The notes beneath the pieces were generated by a model. It was not told the DNA's origin. It saw nothing but the letters and a program-made list of their open reading frames with translations, and searched no databases. Of a DNA stretch of 39,654 nt, positions 9,053 through 18,284 are shown piece by piece. Each line of letters opens with the position of its first letter. Position 1 is the first letter of the stretch. The DNA comes from Planctomycetota bacterium. GTDB taxonomy: Bacteria; Planctomycetota; UBA11346. Position numbers and translations under genes: made by a program. The stretch covers positions 1 to 39,654 of the forward strand of contig JACCZE010000080.1 in NCBI GenBank assembly GCA_013696105.1. The letters run 5' to 3'.

Positions 9053-11329
9053 ATGGCGATCGCCCCCTGCCGCTGGAATCGCTTCCTGATCCTGCTGATC
9101 GCCTGGTCGGCCGCTGTGGCATGGTCCGCCGATCCCACCACCACCGACAACCCCGCGGCCAAGCCCGCCAATACCGTTCGCGTCGAGGTCGACTCCGAAC
9201 TCCTGAAACTGACAGAGCCACAGCGGCAGAAGGCCCTGGCCGAATTGATCGCGCCGACGGCGGTGCGCTACTCGGGTGGCAAGATGCGTCTCGCCGATGC
9301 CGTGGCGCTGCTCACCGCCTCCGGGAATGCGACGGCTCTGGATGCCAGCGTCGACACCCAGCGCGAAGCAGTCCTTCCCGCGCTGGTCGGCACCTATTGG
9401 GACGCCGTGAGCGCCGTCTGCGACACCTTCGAGCTCGACATCAAAGCGGGGATCCCGCGCGGTGCCGCCCAGGCCAGGGCCGATCGCGCCATTGCGGTCC
9501 AGTGCGGAGCGCTCGAACTCCGGGATCGCCCCGCGGGACGTCGGGCGACCCTCGTGGCCAACGGCGCGGTCTTGGGGATCATCGACGCGTGCGAAGTCCG
9601 CCATACCGTCGGCGCCCGGCGCGAGCATGTGGCCGAACTGATCATGGCGCTGCGGCTGGAGCCGAAGATCGACCCCGACCGCATCGGCGGCGCCGCCATC
9701 AGGATCGGACGCATCGAGGACCTCGCCGGCCATGCACTGACACCCGAGCAGGACACCGGGAATGACAACGATTCCGCCGACCGCGTCCGCCTGCGCATGA
9801 AGGTCGGGCAGGACCTGTCCGGGCTGGCTGTCTCCGGAGACATCGAGCTGCTGCTGGTCGAACCCTGGCACATCAACGTTCCCCTGCGGCTGGGCGCGAG
9901 CGCTGCCATCGCATGCGGAGGCGCCACCCTGAACGTCAGCCTGGTCGATGCCGAGCACGTCGGCCTGAGTGGCAGCCAGGGGCCGATGCTCGAGCTGCTC
10001 TTCCCACGCGACAGCCAGCAGGTCGATCCGCGCATGCGCCTGATCACCGGCGGCAAGACGGTCCAGCATCGTGGCAGCGGTGGCAGCCAGACGGGATCGG
10101 GCCGTGTTCTGTTCTCGACCTACCATGCGCTCGCCGACGCACCGTACGACGTCTCGATCGCCGGAACGGCGAAGCTGAAGTCGACGCGGCTGGAGCTGAA
10201 AGTGCCGATCGATTTCGCGCGCATTCCTCCGGCCGCGCCGACGACCGACAGCGACGTCACCTTGTTCACTCCCAGCCGCATATCCTGGGCCGCGGGGAAG
10301 ACGACGCTGCAGCAAGCGGTGAGCCGATTCTCGTCGACCGGCAATCAGGTCCTGCTGCAACTCGGCGCCAATGAACAGCAGGAACGCGACCTGACGGCAT
10401 TCTCGGGAACCTTCTGGGAAGGCGTCCTCGCCGTATGCGCCGCCTTCGATGTCGCGATCATGCCACCGACCGCCCCGCCGATGGGCATTTCGACCGATGG
10501 GGACGGGTCCGCGGCCCTCGCCGGAGGACCGGTCAGCCTCGGGCCCAAGGGACCGTCCCCCGGCCGCCACCAGGCCAACGGTCCATTGCTGGTGGAAGTG
10601 GCGAACGTCACCGTGACCACGGCCCGCGGCATCCACGGCACCGCGCGTGAAGCCGAAGCGGTGTGCCACTTCCGTCTCGAACCCCGCGTCGACAGCGAAT
10701 TGGTCGGGTCGTGCTCGGTAGCGGTCAACACCTTCGCGACCGACGATCGCGGCCGCACCGTCTCGACCGATGAACCACCGGCCAGTGCCGGCGAACCCAG
10801 CGTGCGCACCATCCGCAACATGCGCATGCAGGTGGTGATGGGCCGCATCAACCGGGTCTACAACGGTGACGACACCACGCCCCGGTACGACATCCCCCTG
10901 AGCGTGGGCGACCTGGCATCCGACGCCGCCTCGTTCCGCGCCACCGGTCAGGTGCGCCTATCCGTGCATCGCCAGGTCAAGGCCGAGGCCGCCTTGTCAC
11001 CGGGAGTCAGCACGCTGCTCCCCTTCGGCGACGCATCTATCACCGCGACCCTGTACGATACCGCAACCGCCGAAGCCGCGGGCTTGCGTCAACCCGGCCT
11101 CGGCCTGATGGGACACGGCAACTTGAGCGAGAGCGGCATGCGCCTGATTCCGCCCTCGGGTGCTCAGATCACCACCAACGGCCATGGCAGCTGGGTCCAC
11201 CATGGCCGCCAGGAGATGCTGTACTTCTACCCGATCACCGAAGAGGGGCAGTACCGGCTGGTGATCAACGACGTGGTGCACATCGCGGATGTGAAGCTCC
11301 CCTACACCGTCGAGATCGCCCTTCCCTGA
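9053..11329 (+). CDS. Large secreted/periplasmic protein with two repeated STN-like modules, function unknown
   Basis: 758 aa; N-terminal hydrophobic signal 'RFLILLIAWSAAVAWSAD'; two homologous segments (see findings). Confidence 0.75.
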   Translation: MAIAPCRWNRFLILLIAWSAAVAWSADPTTTDNPAAKPANTVRVEVDSELLKLTEPQRQKALAELIAPTAVRYSGGKMRLADAVALLTASGNATALDASVDTQREAVLPALVGTYWDAVSAVCDTFELDIKAGIPRGAAQARADRAIAVQCGALELRDRPAGRRATLVANGAVLGIIDACEVRHTVGARREHVAELIMALRLEPKIDPDRIGGAAIRIGRIEDLAGHALTPEQDTGNDNDSADRVRLRMKVGQDLSGLAVSGDIELLLVEPWHINVPLRLGASAAIACGGATLNVSLVDAEHVGLSGSQGPMLELLFPRDSQQVDPRMRLITGGKTVQHRGSGGSQTGSGRVLFSTYHALADAPYDVSIAGTAKLKSTRLELKVPIDFARIPPAAPTTDSDVTLFTPSRISWAAGKTTLQQAVSRFSSTGNQVLLQLGANEQQERDLTAFSGTFWEGVLAVCAAFDVAIMPPTAPPMGISTDGDGSAALAGGPVSLGPKGPSPGRHQANGPLLVEVANVTVTTARGIHGTAREAEAVCHFRLEPRVDSELVGSCSVAVNTFATDDRGRTVSTDEPPASAGEPSVRTIRNMRMQVVMGRINRVYNGDDTTPRYDIPLSVGDLASDAASFRATGQVRLSVHRQVKAEAALSPGVSTLLPFGDASITATLYDTATAEAAGLRQPGLGLMGHGNLSESGMRLIPPSGAQITTNGHGSWVHHGRQEMLYFYPITEEGQYRLVINDVVHIADVKLPYTVEIALP

Positions 11330-11400
11330 CCGGCAAGGCCGGCGATTCGCCGCTGGACGCCTCGGCTCGGGAGCGAAGACTTCCCCGCCGCGAGGCACCC

Positions 11401-13029
11401 GTGATCCAGGTCTTCAATACGCTGACCAGACGCAAGGAGCCGTTCACGCCCTTGGTCCCGGGCGAGGTCGGACTTTACGTCTGCGGTGTGACACCGTACG
11501 ACGACTGCCACATCGGCCACCTGATGGGTCCGGTGCTGTTCGACGCCGTGGCGCGTTGGCTTCGCGCTCGCGGCAACCGCGTGCGCTTCGTCAACAACAT
11601 CACTGACATCGACGACAAGATCATCAACCGCGCGAACGCCACCGGAGAATCCTGGCAGGACATCTCGCGGAGATACACGGATCAGTACTTCACCTTCCTC
11701 AAGCGCCTGCGCATCGCCACCGTCACTGATCACCCGCGCTGCACGGAATTCATCCCGCAGATGATCGCTTACATCAGCGATCTGATCGGACGCGACCGCG
11801 CCTACGTGGCCGCGGACGGCGTGTATTACGACGTGCAGAAGCAGGATGGCTACGGCAAGCTCAGCGGTCGGCGCCTCGACGAGATGATCTCGGGGTCGCG
11901 CGTCGAGCGCTCGTCTGGGCTCAGGCATCCAGCGGATTTCGCGCTGTGGAAGCTCGCGAAGGCTGGGGAGCCGAGCTGGGAGAGCCCCTGGGGAGCCGGT
12001 CGCCCCGGTTGGCACATCGAGTGCAGCGTGATGTCGCGCGAGACCCTCGGCGGCAGCTTCGACATCCATGGTGGCGGCGATGACCTGAAATTTCCGCACC
12101 ATGAGAACGAGATCGCCCAGGGAGAGGCCCACGGCGACGCGTACGCGCGTTGCTGGATGCACAACGGTTTGATCCAATACGAGGGCGTCAAGGTCGGCAA
12201 GTCGGATCCACGCATGAAGGACCCGGCCTTCGCCGGGCGCTTCAAGGCGGGATTCCTGGTCGATACCTACGGTGCGGCGACCATCCGCTTCCTGATCCTG
12301 CAGGGCCATTACCGCCGACCGAACGAGTTCGCGGAAAAGGCGATCATCGCCGCGCGCACCGCGCTGGGCAGGCTCCATCGCCAACTCGGCGCGTCGCTCG
12401 ATCAGGCTCCGACCGACTCCGGAGGCGAAGCCGAGGCGTTGGCCGCGGCGCTGGCGGCGAGCGTGCCTCCGTCGATCGCCGCCCACCGCGAGGCGTTCGT
12501 CGCGGCGATGGACGATGACTTCGGCACCGGCAGCGCCATCGCGTGCCTGTTCGGCATGGTCTCGGACATCCAGAAGCTGCCGGCCCAGGAAGCGGCTGCT
12601 TCGCTGCGATTGGTCAGGGATCTCGGCCGGCTCATCGGCATCTTCCAGCCCGGCGACGCGGCGGACACGACCTCCTCGGCAGAGGTCGCTCCGGCGAGCT
12701 TGTCGGACATCATGGCCCTGGTCCTGCATCTACGTCAGCATGCGCGCGCGCAGCGCGCCTTCGCCACCAGCGACCGCATCCGCGCCGCGCTGACGGAAGC
12801 GGGCGTCGCCGTGAAGGACGCCAAGGACGGCGCGACCTGGGAGATGACCGGCCCAGCAGAGACGGCGATGGCCCGGGTCATGGAACTGGTGATCGCCCTG
12901 CGTCAGCAGGCTCGCGCCGACAAGGATTTCGCAGCCTCGGACCGCATCCGCGACGCGCTCGCGGGTGCGGGCATCGCTCTCACGGATGGGCCAGCGGGCA
13001 CCACCTGGGGAGCTGCGGCCAAAGGGTGA
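11401..13029 (+). CDS. cysS: Cysteinyl-tRNA synthetase
   Basis: GTG start; 'YVCGVTPYDDCHIGHLMGPVLFDAVARWLRARGNRVRFVNNITDIDDKIINRA', 'GWHIECSVMSRETLGGSFDIHGGGDDLKFPHHENEIAQGEA' are diagnostic of CysRS. Confidence 0.95.
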   Translation: MIQVFNTLTRRKEPFTPLVPGEVGLYVCGVTPYDDCHIGHLMGPVLFDAVARWLRARGNRVRFVNNITDIDDKIINRANATGESWQDISRRYTDQYFTFLKRLRIATVTDHPRCTEFIPQMIAYISDLIGRDRAYVAADGVYYDVQKQDGYGKLSGRRLDEMISGSRVERSSGLRHPADFALWKLAKAGEPSWESPWGAGRPGWHIECSVMSRETLGGSFDIHGGGDDLKFPHHENEIAQGEAHGDAYARCWMHNGLIQYEGVKVGKSDPRMKDPAFAGRFKAGFLVDTYGAATIRFLILQGHYRRPNEFAEKAIIAARTALGRLHRQLGASLDQAPTDSGGEAEALAAALAASVPPSIAAHREAFVAAMDDDFGTGSAIACLFGMVSDIQKLPAQEAAASLRLVRDLGRLIGIFQPGDAADTTSSAEVAPASLSDIMALVLHLRQHARAQRAFATSDRIRAALTEAGVAVKDAKDGATWEMTGPAETAMARVMELVIALRQQARADKDFAASDRIRDALAGAGIALTDGPAGTTWGAAAKG

Positions 13030-13085
13030 TCGAAACGCTGGCTGGGTTGTCGGCCGTCGGCGCTGACCGCGTCGTCCGATATCCG

Positions 13086-14177
13086 CTAAGCGGCCGGTTC
13101 GCGGGACTTGAGCAGGAATGATGACGGCTGCGCGGTGCGCGCGGCCTCGGCAAGCTCAGGAGCCGCAGGGCCTGCGGCCTTGGATTCGGCGAGCGTCAGA
13201 CCCTTCACCACGTGCTCTGGCACCGGCTTCAGGTCGCGCACCATGCGCAACCAGCTCTGGACCACGAGCAGGTAATAGCTGACGTCGATCTCGTACCAGC
13301 GGAAGCCTTGACGAGCCGTCGACTGGTAGTGGTGGTGGTTGTTGTGCCAGCCCTCGCCGAGCGTCAGCAGCGCGAGCAGGAAGTTGTTCTTGCTGGTGTC
13401 CGAGGTCTCGTATCGGCGCGTACCGAAGACGTGCGACAATGAGTTGATGGTGAAGGTCGCATGCGCGGTGAACACCGTCGAGATGACGAAGCCCCACACC
13501 AGCATCTGCGCGCCCGAGGTCTGGTAGCCCCAGTGCTGCAACGCCATGCCCAGGCCGAAGCACGCGAAGCCGAGGATCGTCGGCATCACGCAGTCGAAGC
13601 GGTCGAGCCAGACGAGCTCGGGGTATTTCGCGAGATCGGGCACGACCTCCATGTTCGAGCGGTAGTTGGTCTTGGTCAGGAACCACGCCATGTGGCTCCA
13701 CCAGAAGCCGCGCTGCTTGGGCGAATGGATGTCCTCGGGCTCATCGGAGTACCGGTGGTGGTGGCGGTGGTGAGCGGCCCACCACAACGGACCGCGCTGG
13801 GCCGACGAGTTGCCGACCGAGGCCCAGAAAAATTGCCAGAAGCGGTTGGTCTTGAACGTGCGGTGCGAGAAGTAGCGGTGGTACCAGCCGGTGATCGCAT
13901 GCATGCGCACGACATAGAGCGCGAAGGCGACGATCAGCGCCGGCCAGCTCCAGCCCACGAAGACGACGGCGAAGCACGCGAGATGCAGCAGGAAGAATGG
14001 GATGCAGCGTACCCAATCGATGCGGTCTGACGCCAGTTTGGCAGTCGCCGCGGCGGCGATCTGCTCATCGGTCACGGGCTCGGCCTGGGTCACCAGCTCG
14101 GCGCGGCCATCGTGGCTATCGATCGCGGCGATGCAGCGTCGGCGGAAATTTCCGAAAAAACGACGGACAGACGTCAT
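13086..14177 (-). CDS. Acyl-CoA/fatty acid desaturase (delta-9 type)
   Basis: 363 aa; histidine boxes HRYFSH, HHRHHHRYSD and HNNHHHYQ; hydrophobic segments. Confidence 0.92.
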   Translation of the reverse strand: MTSVRRFFGNFRRRCIAAIDSHDGRAELVTQAEPVTDEQIAAAATAKLASDRIDWVRCIPFFLLHLACFAVVFVGWSWPALIVAFALYVVRMHAITGWYHRYFSHRTFKTNRFWQFFWASVGNSSAQRGPLWWAAHHRHHHRYSDEPEDIHSPKQRGFWWSHMAWFLTKTNYRSNMEVVPDLAKYPELVWLDRFDCVMPTILGFACFGLGMALQHWGYQTSGAQMLVWGFVISTVFTAHATFTINSLSHVFGTRRYETSDTSKNNFLLALLTLGEGWHNNHHHYQSTARQGFRWYEIDVSYYLLVVQSWLRMVRDLKPVPEHVVKGLTLAESKAAGPAAPELAEAARTAQPSSFLLKSREPAA

Positions 14178-14353
14178 GGCACCCCGTGCGGCTCGGGTGG
14201 GGAAACCACCCAGGTGGACGACAGCGATCGATCAGACCGCCGTGGCGCCCAGCGTGGGCCTGCGCCATCCTGGACAGCGTATGACGAAATCGACGATTTC
14301 CACCATTTGTCATCCACCGGCAACGTTCGAACCGGTAGCGACCAATGCATGCA

Positions 14354-14374
14354 TGTCCCTGGAGCCCAGGGACA
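14354..14374. terminator. Perfect 9-bp stem-loop downstream of cysN-like gene
   Basis: TGTCCCTGG-AGC-CCAGGGACA, 26 nt 3' of the minus-strand stop at 14400; no clear T-tract. Confidence 0.45.
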
Positions 14375-14399
14375 AGGGCCGAGAACCAAGGGGTGGGGT

Positions 14400-16220
14400 T
14401 CAGCTCAGGATGCGGCGCTGGGCGAGCAGGTCGACGACGCGTTCGACCACCTGGCCCTCGGGCTCGTCGCCGCGGATGCGCAGGTCGCAGGTCGCGGTGC
14501 TCGCACCCGTGGGGTCGACCTCGATGACCACGCTCGGCGTGTCGCCGATCAGGGCCTGGACCGCACCGTGGTCGGCCAAGCCGATCGCATTGGTGGTCGA
14601 GACCACCAGCATGCCGGCGTCGAGCAGGATGTGCACGACCTCGCCGAACCGGCGCACGAGTTCGGCCCGCGCCGTATCGACGGCCAGGTCGTGATCGACT
14701 CCGAGCAGCACGTTGGTGCCGTCGAGCATGTACGATTGCCGCCCGCCGGAGAACAGCGCCTTGTCGAGCATCCGCGCGTAGCGGACCTTGCCGACCCCGG
14801 CCTTGCCGACGAACATGATCAGCGCGGAGCGATGACGATACTTCGCGGCGCGCTCGTTGGGAGTGACGCCACCCTTGACCCAGTTGAAGTCGCGCAGGCG
14901 CGCCTCGGCGCGCAGGTCGTCCTGGGCGTCGGCCACCGAACCAGTGACGATGCCGCCGCCGGCCACGTCGTAGCCGTCGACGATGACGAAGCGGCCGGTG
15001 GCCTCGCAATCGCCGATGAGATCGAACGGGATGGGCTGGCGGCTCTCGAGGATGACGTCGGCGACGTCATGGCGGCCGACGTGGTCCTTGATCAGTTCGC
15101 CGCTGCGTTCGGAGGCGTCGATGACCTTGAGCAGCTTGTGGATGCGCACCGGCGAGGCGACGGTGCCGATCTTGATCTTGTAGTCCCTGCCTTGGACGAA
15201 CGGCTTCTTGCCCAGCCAGATGAGGTTCGCGCGCAGCCGGGTACTGACCAGGGGCGCGTGCTCGGCGTGGCTCATGATCTCGCCACGCGTGATGTAGATC
15301 TCTTCGGCGAGGGTGAAGCCGGTCGACCAGCCGGCCTGGATCTCGGTGCGCGGTGCGGAGTTGAAGGCCTCGATCGACCTGATCAGGCTGGTCTTGTTCG
15401 ACGGGCTGAAGACGACCTTGTCGCCCACCTTCACCCGGCCCGCGTCGATGCGGCCTGAGACGATGCGGCGATCATCGCCCTGGCTGGTGAACTTGTACAC
15501 CGCCTGCACGGGCATGCGCAGCGGCTGGTCCTCCTTGGTCTTGGCCTTGGCGAATCCATCGAGGGTCTCGAGCAGGGTCGGACCCCGGTACCAGGGCATG
15601 GACGCGGCACGGTTCGACAGATTCTCGCCGTTGATCGCCGCGATCGGGATGAACTGCTTCGGGCTGACGGCGCCGATGTCGCTGAGGAACAGGCGATACT
15701 CGGCCTCGATGCGGGCGAAGTGCTCTTCGCTGTGGCCGACCAGGTCCATCTTGTTCACGCACACCACCACCTGCTTGATGCCGAGCATCGAGAGGATGTA
15801 GCCGTGACGACGACTGTTCTCGCGCACACCCTCCTTGGCATCGATGATCAGCGCGGCGGCCTCGGCGCGCGCGGCGCCCGAGATCATGTTCTTGAGGAAC
15901 TCGATGTGGCCGGGCGCATCGATGATGATGTAATCGCGGTGGGGCGTCTTGAAGAAGCAGCGCGCGGTGTCGATGGTGATGCCTTGATCCTGCTCATCCG
16001 ACAGCGCATCGAGCAGGAACGCATACTCGAACGGTTTGCCCGTGCGTTGGCACTCCTTGCGCACCGCGTCGAGCTTGCCCTGCGGCAGCGAGTCGGTGTC
16101 CGACAGCAGTCGGCCGACCACGGTGCTCTTGCCATGATCGACGTGGCCGACGATCACGATGTTCATCTGCTCGCGCGATTCCACGCCCGGAGCGGTGGCG
16201 GTCTCTGCCTGGGTGGTCAT
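14400..16220 (-). CDS. cysN: Sulfate adenylyltransferase subunit 1 (CysN GTPase) with degenerate APS-kinase-like C-terminal domain
   Basis: 606 aa; '[20 protein letters not shown]', '[16 protein letters not shown]', '[31 protein letters not shown]', 'VNKMDL' translational GTPase motifs; C-terminus '[37 protein letters not shown]'. Confidence 0.9.
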   Translation of the reverse strand: MTTQAETATAPGVESREQMNIVIVGHVDHGKSTVVGRLLSDTDSLPQGKLDAVRKECQRTGKPFEYAFLLDALSDEQDQGITIDTARCFFKTPHRDYIIIDAPGHIEFLKNMISGAARAEAAALIIDAKEGVRENSRRHGYILSMLGIKQVVVCVNKMDLVGHSEEHFARIEAEYRLFLSDIGAVSPKQFIPIAAINGENLSNRAASMPWYRGPTLLETLDGFAKAKTKEDQPLRMPVQAVYKFTSQGDDRRIVSGRIDAGRVKVGDKVVFSPSNKTSLIRSIEAFNSAPRTEIQAGWSTGFTLAEEIYITRGEIMSHAEHAPLVSTRLRANLIWLGKKPFVQGRDYKIKIGTVASPVRIHKLLKVIDASERSGELIKDHVGRHDVADVILESRQPIPFDLIGDCEATGRFVIVDGYDVAGGGIVTGSVADAQDDLRAEARLRDFNWVKGGVTPNERAAKYRHRSALIMFVGKAGVGKVRYARMLDKALFSGGRQSYMLDGTNVLLGVDHDLAVDTARAELVRRFGEVVHILLDAGMLVVSTTNAIGLADHGAVQALIGDTPSVVIEVDPTGASTATCDLRIRGDEPEGQVVERVVDLLAQRRILS

Positions 16221-16251
16221 GCCGCCACCTGTTCATCTTCAACGGCGGTCA

Positions 16252-16282
16252 GACCGAGGACGGAGGACCGAAGACCGAGGAC
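16252..16282. repeat. Heptamer tandem repeat patch between cysD and cysN
   Basis: GACCGAG GACGGAG GACCGAA GACCGAG GAC; period 7. Confidence 0.85.
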
Positions 16283-16287
16283 GTTTC

Positions 16288-17190
16288 TCACATGTACCCG
16301 TCGCGCCTGAGCTCTTCCAGCCCGTGCTTGCCGTCCTGGAGGCGTCCCGAGCGCTCGGCGATGTTCCGGAGCTTGCCGCTCTTGAGCTCGGCGATGATGT
16401 CGTCGACGTTCTTCGCGGTGGATTGGATCGGGGTCTGGCACGGACCGCAGCCGAGCGACCGGTAGCGGGTGCCTTTGCCCTGATCGTAGTAGAGCGACAC
16501 CGTGGGGATGTTCTCGCGCTTGATGTATTCCCAGATCGTCAGCTCGGTCCAATCCAGGAGCGGGTGGATCCGCACGTGGGTGCCCGGAGCGAAATCGGTC
16601 TTGAACTGGTTCCAGAATTCAGGCGGCTGATCGCCGACGTCCCAGGCGTTGTTCTTGTCGCGCGGCGAGAAGTAGCGCTCCTTCGAGCGGCTCCCCTCCT
16701 CGTCGGCGCGCGCACCGACGATGACCCCGTGGTAGGGTTCGAGGTCGCGGTCGGGCTCGTAGGCGCCGGTATCCCAATTCAGGCGGAAGCGCTTGCCGGT
16801 GCCCTGGAGGGTGGCCTTGAGGGCGCCGGCCTTGAGCATCCCGCAGCACTGGGTGCGGTCGACCTTGTCCGGATGACCGTCCGGCAGGTGCTGGGTCGCC
16901 GGGAAGGTGCGCTTGGCGGCGATCGCCTCGGCATCCTGACCGACCACCATGTGCAGCCGGTATTCGGCGGCGAGGCGATCGCGGTAGGCGATCATCTCGG
17001 GCAGCTTGTAGCTGGTATCGATGTGGACGAGCGGGAACGGCACGTGTCCGAAGAACGCCTTGCGCGCGAGCCACAGCAGCACGGTCGAGTCCTTGCCGAT
17101 CGACCAGAGCATGCACAGACGCTCGAAATGCCGGTAGGCTTCCCGCAGGATGTACACACTCTGCTGCTCGAGCAGTTCCAGATGATCCAT
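16288..17190 (-). CDS. cysD: Sulfate adenylyltransferase subunit 2
   Basis: Start [48 protein letters not shown] (SGKDS-like PP-loop variant); '[46 protein letters not shown]'. Longer ATG at 17247 possible. Confidence 0.92.
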   Translation of the reverse strand: MDHLELLEQQSVYILREAYRHFERLCMLWSIGKDSTVLLWLARKAFFGHVPFPLVHIDTSYKLPEMIAYRDRLAAEYRLHMVVGQDAEAIAAKRTFPATQHLPDGHPDKVDRTQCCGMLKAGALKATLQGTGKRFRLNWDTGAYEPDRDLEPYHGVIVGARADEEGSRSKERYFSPRDKNNAWDVGDQPPEFWNQFKTDFAPGTHVRIHPLLDWTELTIWEYIKRENIPTVSLYYDQGKGTRYRSLGCGPCQTPIQSTAKNVDDIIAELKSGKLRNIAERSGRLQDGKHGLEELRRDGYM

Positions 17191-17313
17191 CGACCAGGGG
17201 CCCCTTCGTTGCAGTCCTGCATTGTCTCGGCGGCGGCCCTGGGGCAAGCGGGGGAACGCGCGACTTCGACTCGTGCCCTAGCGGGATCTGGGCGGGTTGG
17301 CCGATCCGCCCCT

Positions 17314-17469
17314 AGCAGGCTGTTGAAAAACAACAGCCTGCTATCGTTGAAGAAACCCCGGCGCGACCTGCGGTCGCTATTTTGCCGAGGCTTCTTCAAC
17401 TTCGACTTTTTGTCCAGGGGGCAAAATGCCCCCTTCAACCCCCAGCAGGCTGTTTTTCAACAGCCTGCT
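17314..17469. mobile_element. 156-bp MITE-like non-autonomous palindromic element
   Basis: Perfect 17-bp terminal inverted repeats AGCAGGCTGTTGAAAAA (17314-17330) / TTTTTCAACAGCCTGCT (17453-17469); internal hairpins; no coding capacity. Confidence 0.6.
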
Positions 17470-17487
17470 CGCCGTACCTTCCGCGCC

Positions 17488-18225
17488 GTGCGCCGGGCGT
17501 CGTTCCTCCTGCTCCTATGCCTCTTTTCGCCATACGTCTGGTCCGAGGCCACCTGGTCCGGGCTGATCATCATCGAGGAGACGATCAACGGCCCGGACGC
17601 CAGCGGCGGCGACCAACACGAACTGGAACGTTTCGCCCACATCATCGAGAACCGGCTCAAACAAGCGCGGATCCAGCTCCTGCAGGCGCCTCCGATGATC
17701 GCCCGGGTCATCCGCGAGGACATCGGGTTCTACGAGGCCGAACTCGAGCGCGTGGTGGCCGCACGTGGCGGAGCTTTCCGCATGGGTCGCACCAATTACA
17801 TCGTCAAGGGCGAGCGCATGCTGCTGATCGCCGACGGCGCCAAGCTGCTCGTCGATCGGGTCACGGGCGAAGCGGCCGGACAGGTCGAAGGCCACCAGAC
17901 GATGAGGAAGCTCCAGCCGATCCCGGAGCCGACGTCGCTCGACGACCATCCCCCCGGCCCCGACATGCTCGGCTATCCGACCCGCCACCTGGTCAGGCGC
18001 ATCCGCGGAAAATCCTATGCCATCGATGTCGCGGTCGGGCTGCCCAATCCCTACGCGATCGGGCTCTTGGAAGGTGGCCACGAGAACGATCTGGTGCGCG
18101 AGCTCGCCGAGATGCCTGGGTTGCCGATGATGGTGAGCGAGGTCGGGGGCGAAGCCGTCCGCAGCCTGTGCGTGGTGCGCGTCGACCGCCACGAGGTCGC
18201 GGACCTCGTCTTCCAGGCCCCCTGA
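17488..18225 (+). CDS. Secreted protein of unknown function, DUF4412/LolA-like appearance
   Basis: GTG at 17488 gives VRRASFLLLLCLFSPYVWSEATWSG (signal peptide); '...GAFRMGRTNYIVKGERMLLIADGAKLLVDRVTGEAAGQVEGHQTM'. The longer ORF (from 16159) is open only by chance through the cysD antisense and the MITE. Confidence 0.65.
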   Translation: MRRASFLLLLCLFSPYVWSEATWSGLIIIEETINGPDASGGDQHELERFAHIIENRLKQARIQLLQAPPMIARVIREDIGFYEAELERVVAARGGAFRMGRTNYIVKGERMLLIADGAKLLVDRVTGEAAGQVEGHQTMRKLQPIPEPTSLDDHPPGPDMLGYPTRHLVRRIRGKSYAIDVAVGLPNPYAIGLLEGGHENDLVRELAEMPGLPMMVSEVGGEAVRSLCVVRVDRHEVADLVFQAP

Positions 18226-18284
18226 TCGCACCCCTGCTTGCGGCAGTGCCCAGCGCTCGGATAGTCCGCCGCGCGAGGAACCCC

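Noticed and set aside
8723-10669. 648-aa minus-strand ORF
   Set aside because: Overlaps the permease and the duplicated secreted protein in antisense; low-complexity G/D/Q/R-rich sequence without recognisable domains.
17314-17469. Simple rho-independent terminator for the MITE region
   Set aside because: No gene ends here (flanking genes start on both sides, divergently), and the perfect 17-bp TIRs spanning 156 bp fit a mobile or structured repeat better.
16159-17487. N-terminal extension of the 688-aa plus-strand ORF
   Set aside because: Runs antisense through cysD and across the MITE-like element; the real gene most likely starts at GTG 17488 with a signal peptide.
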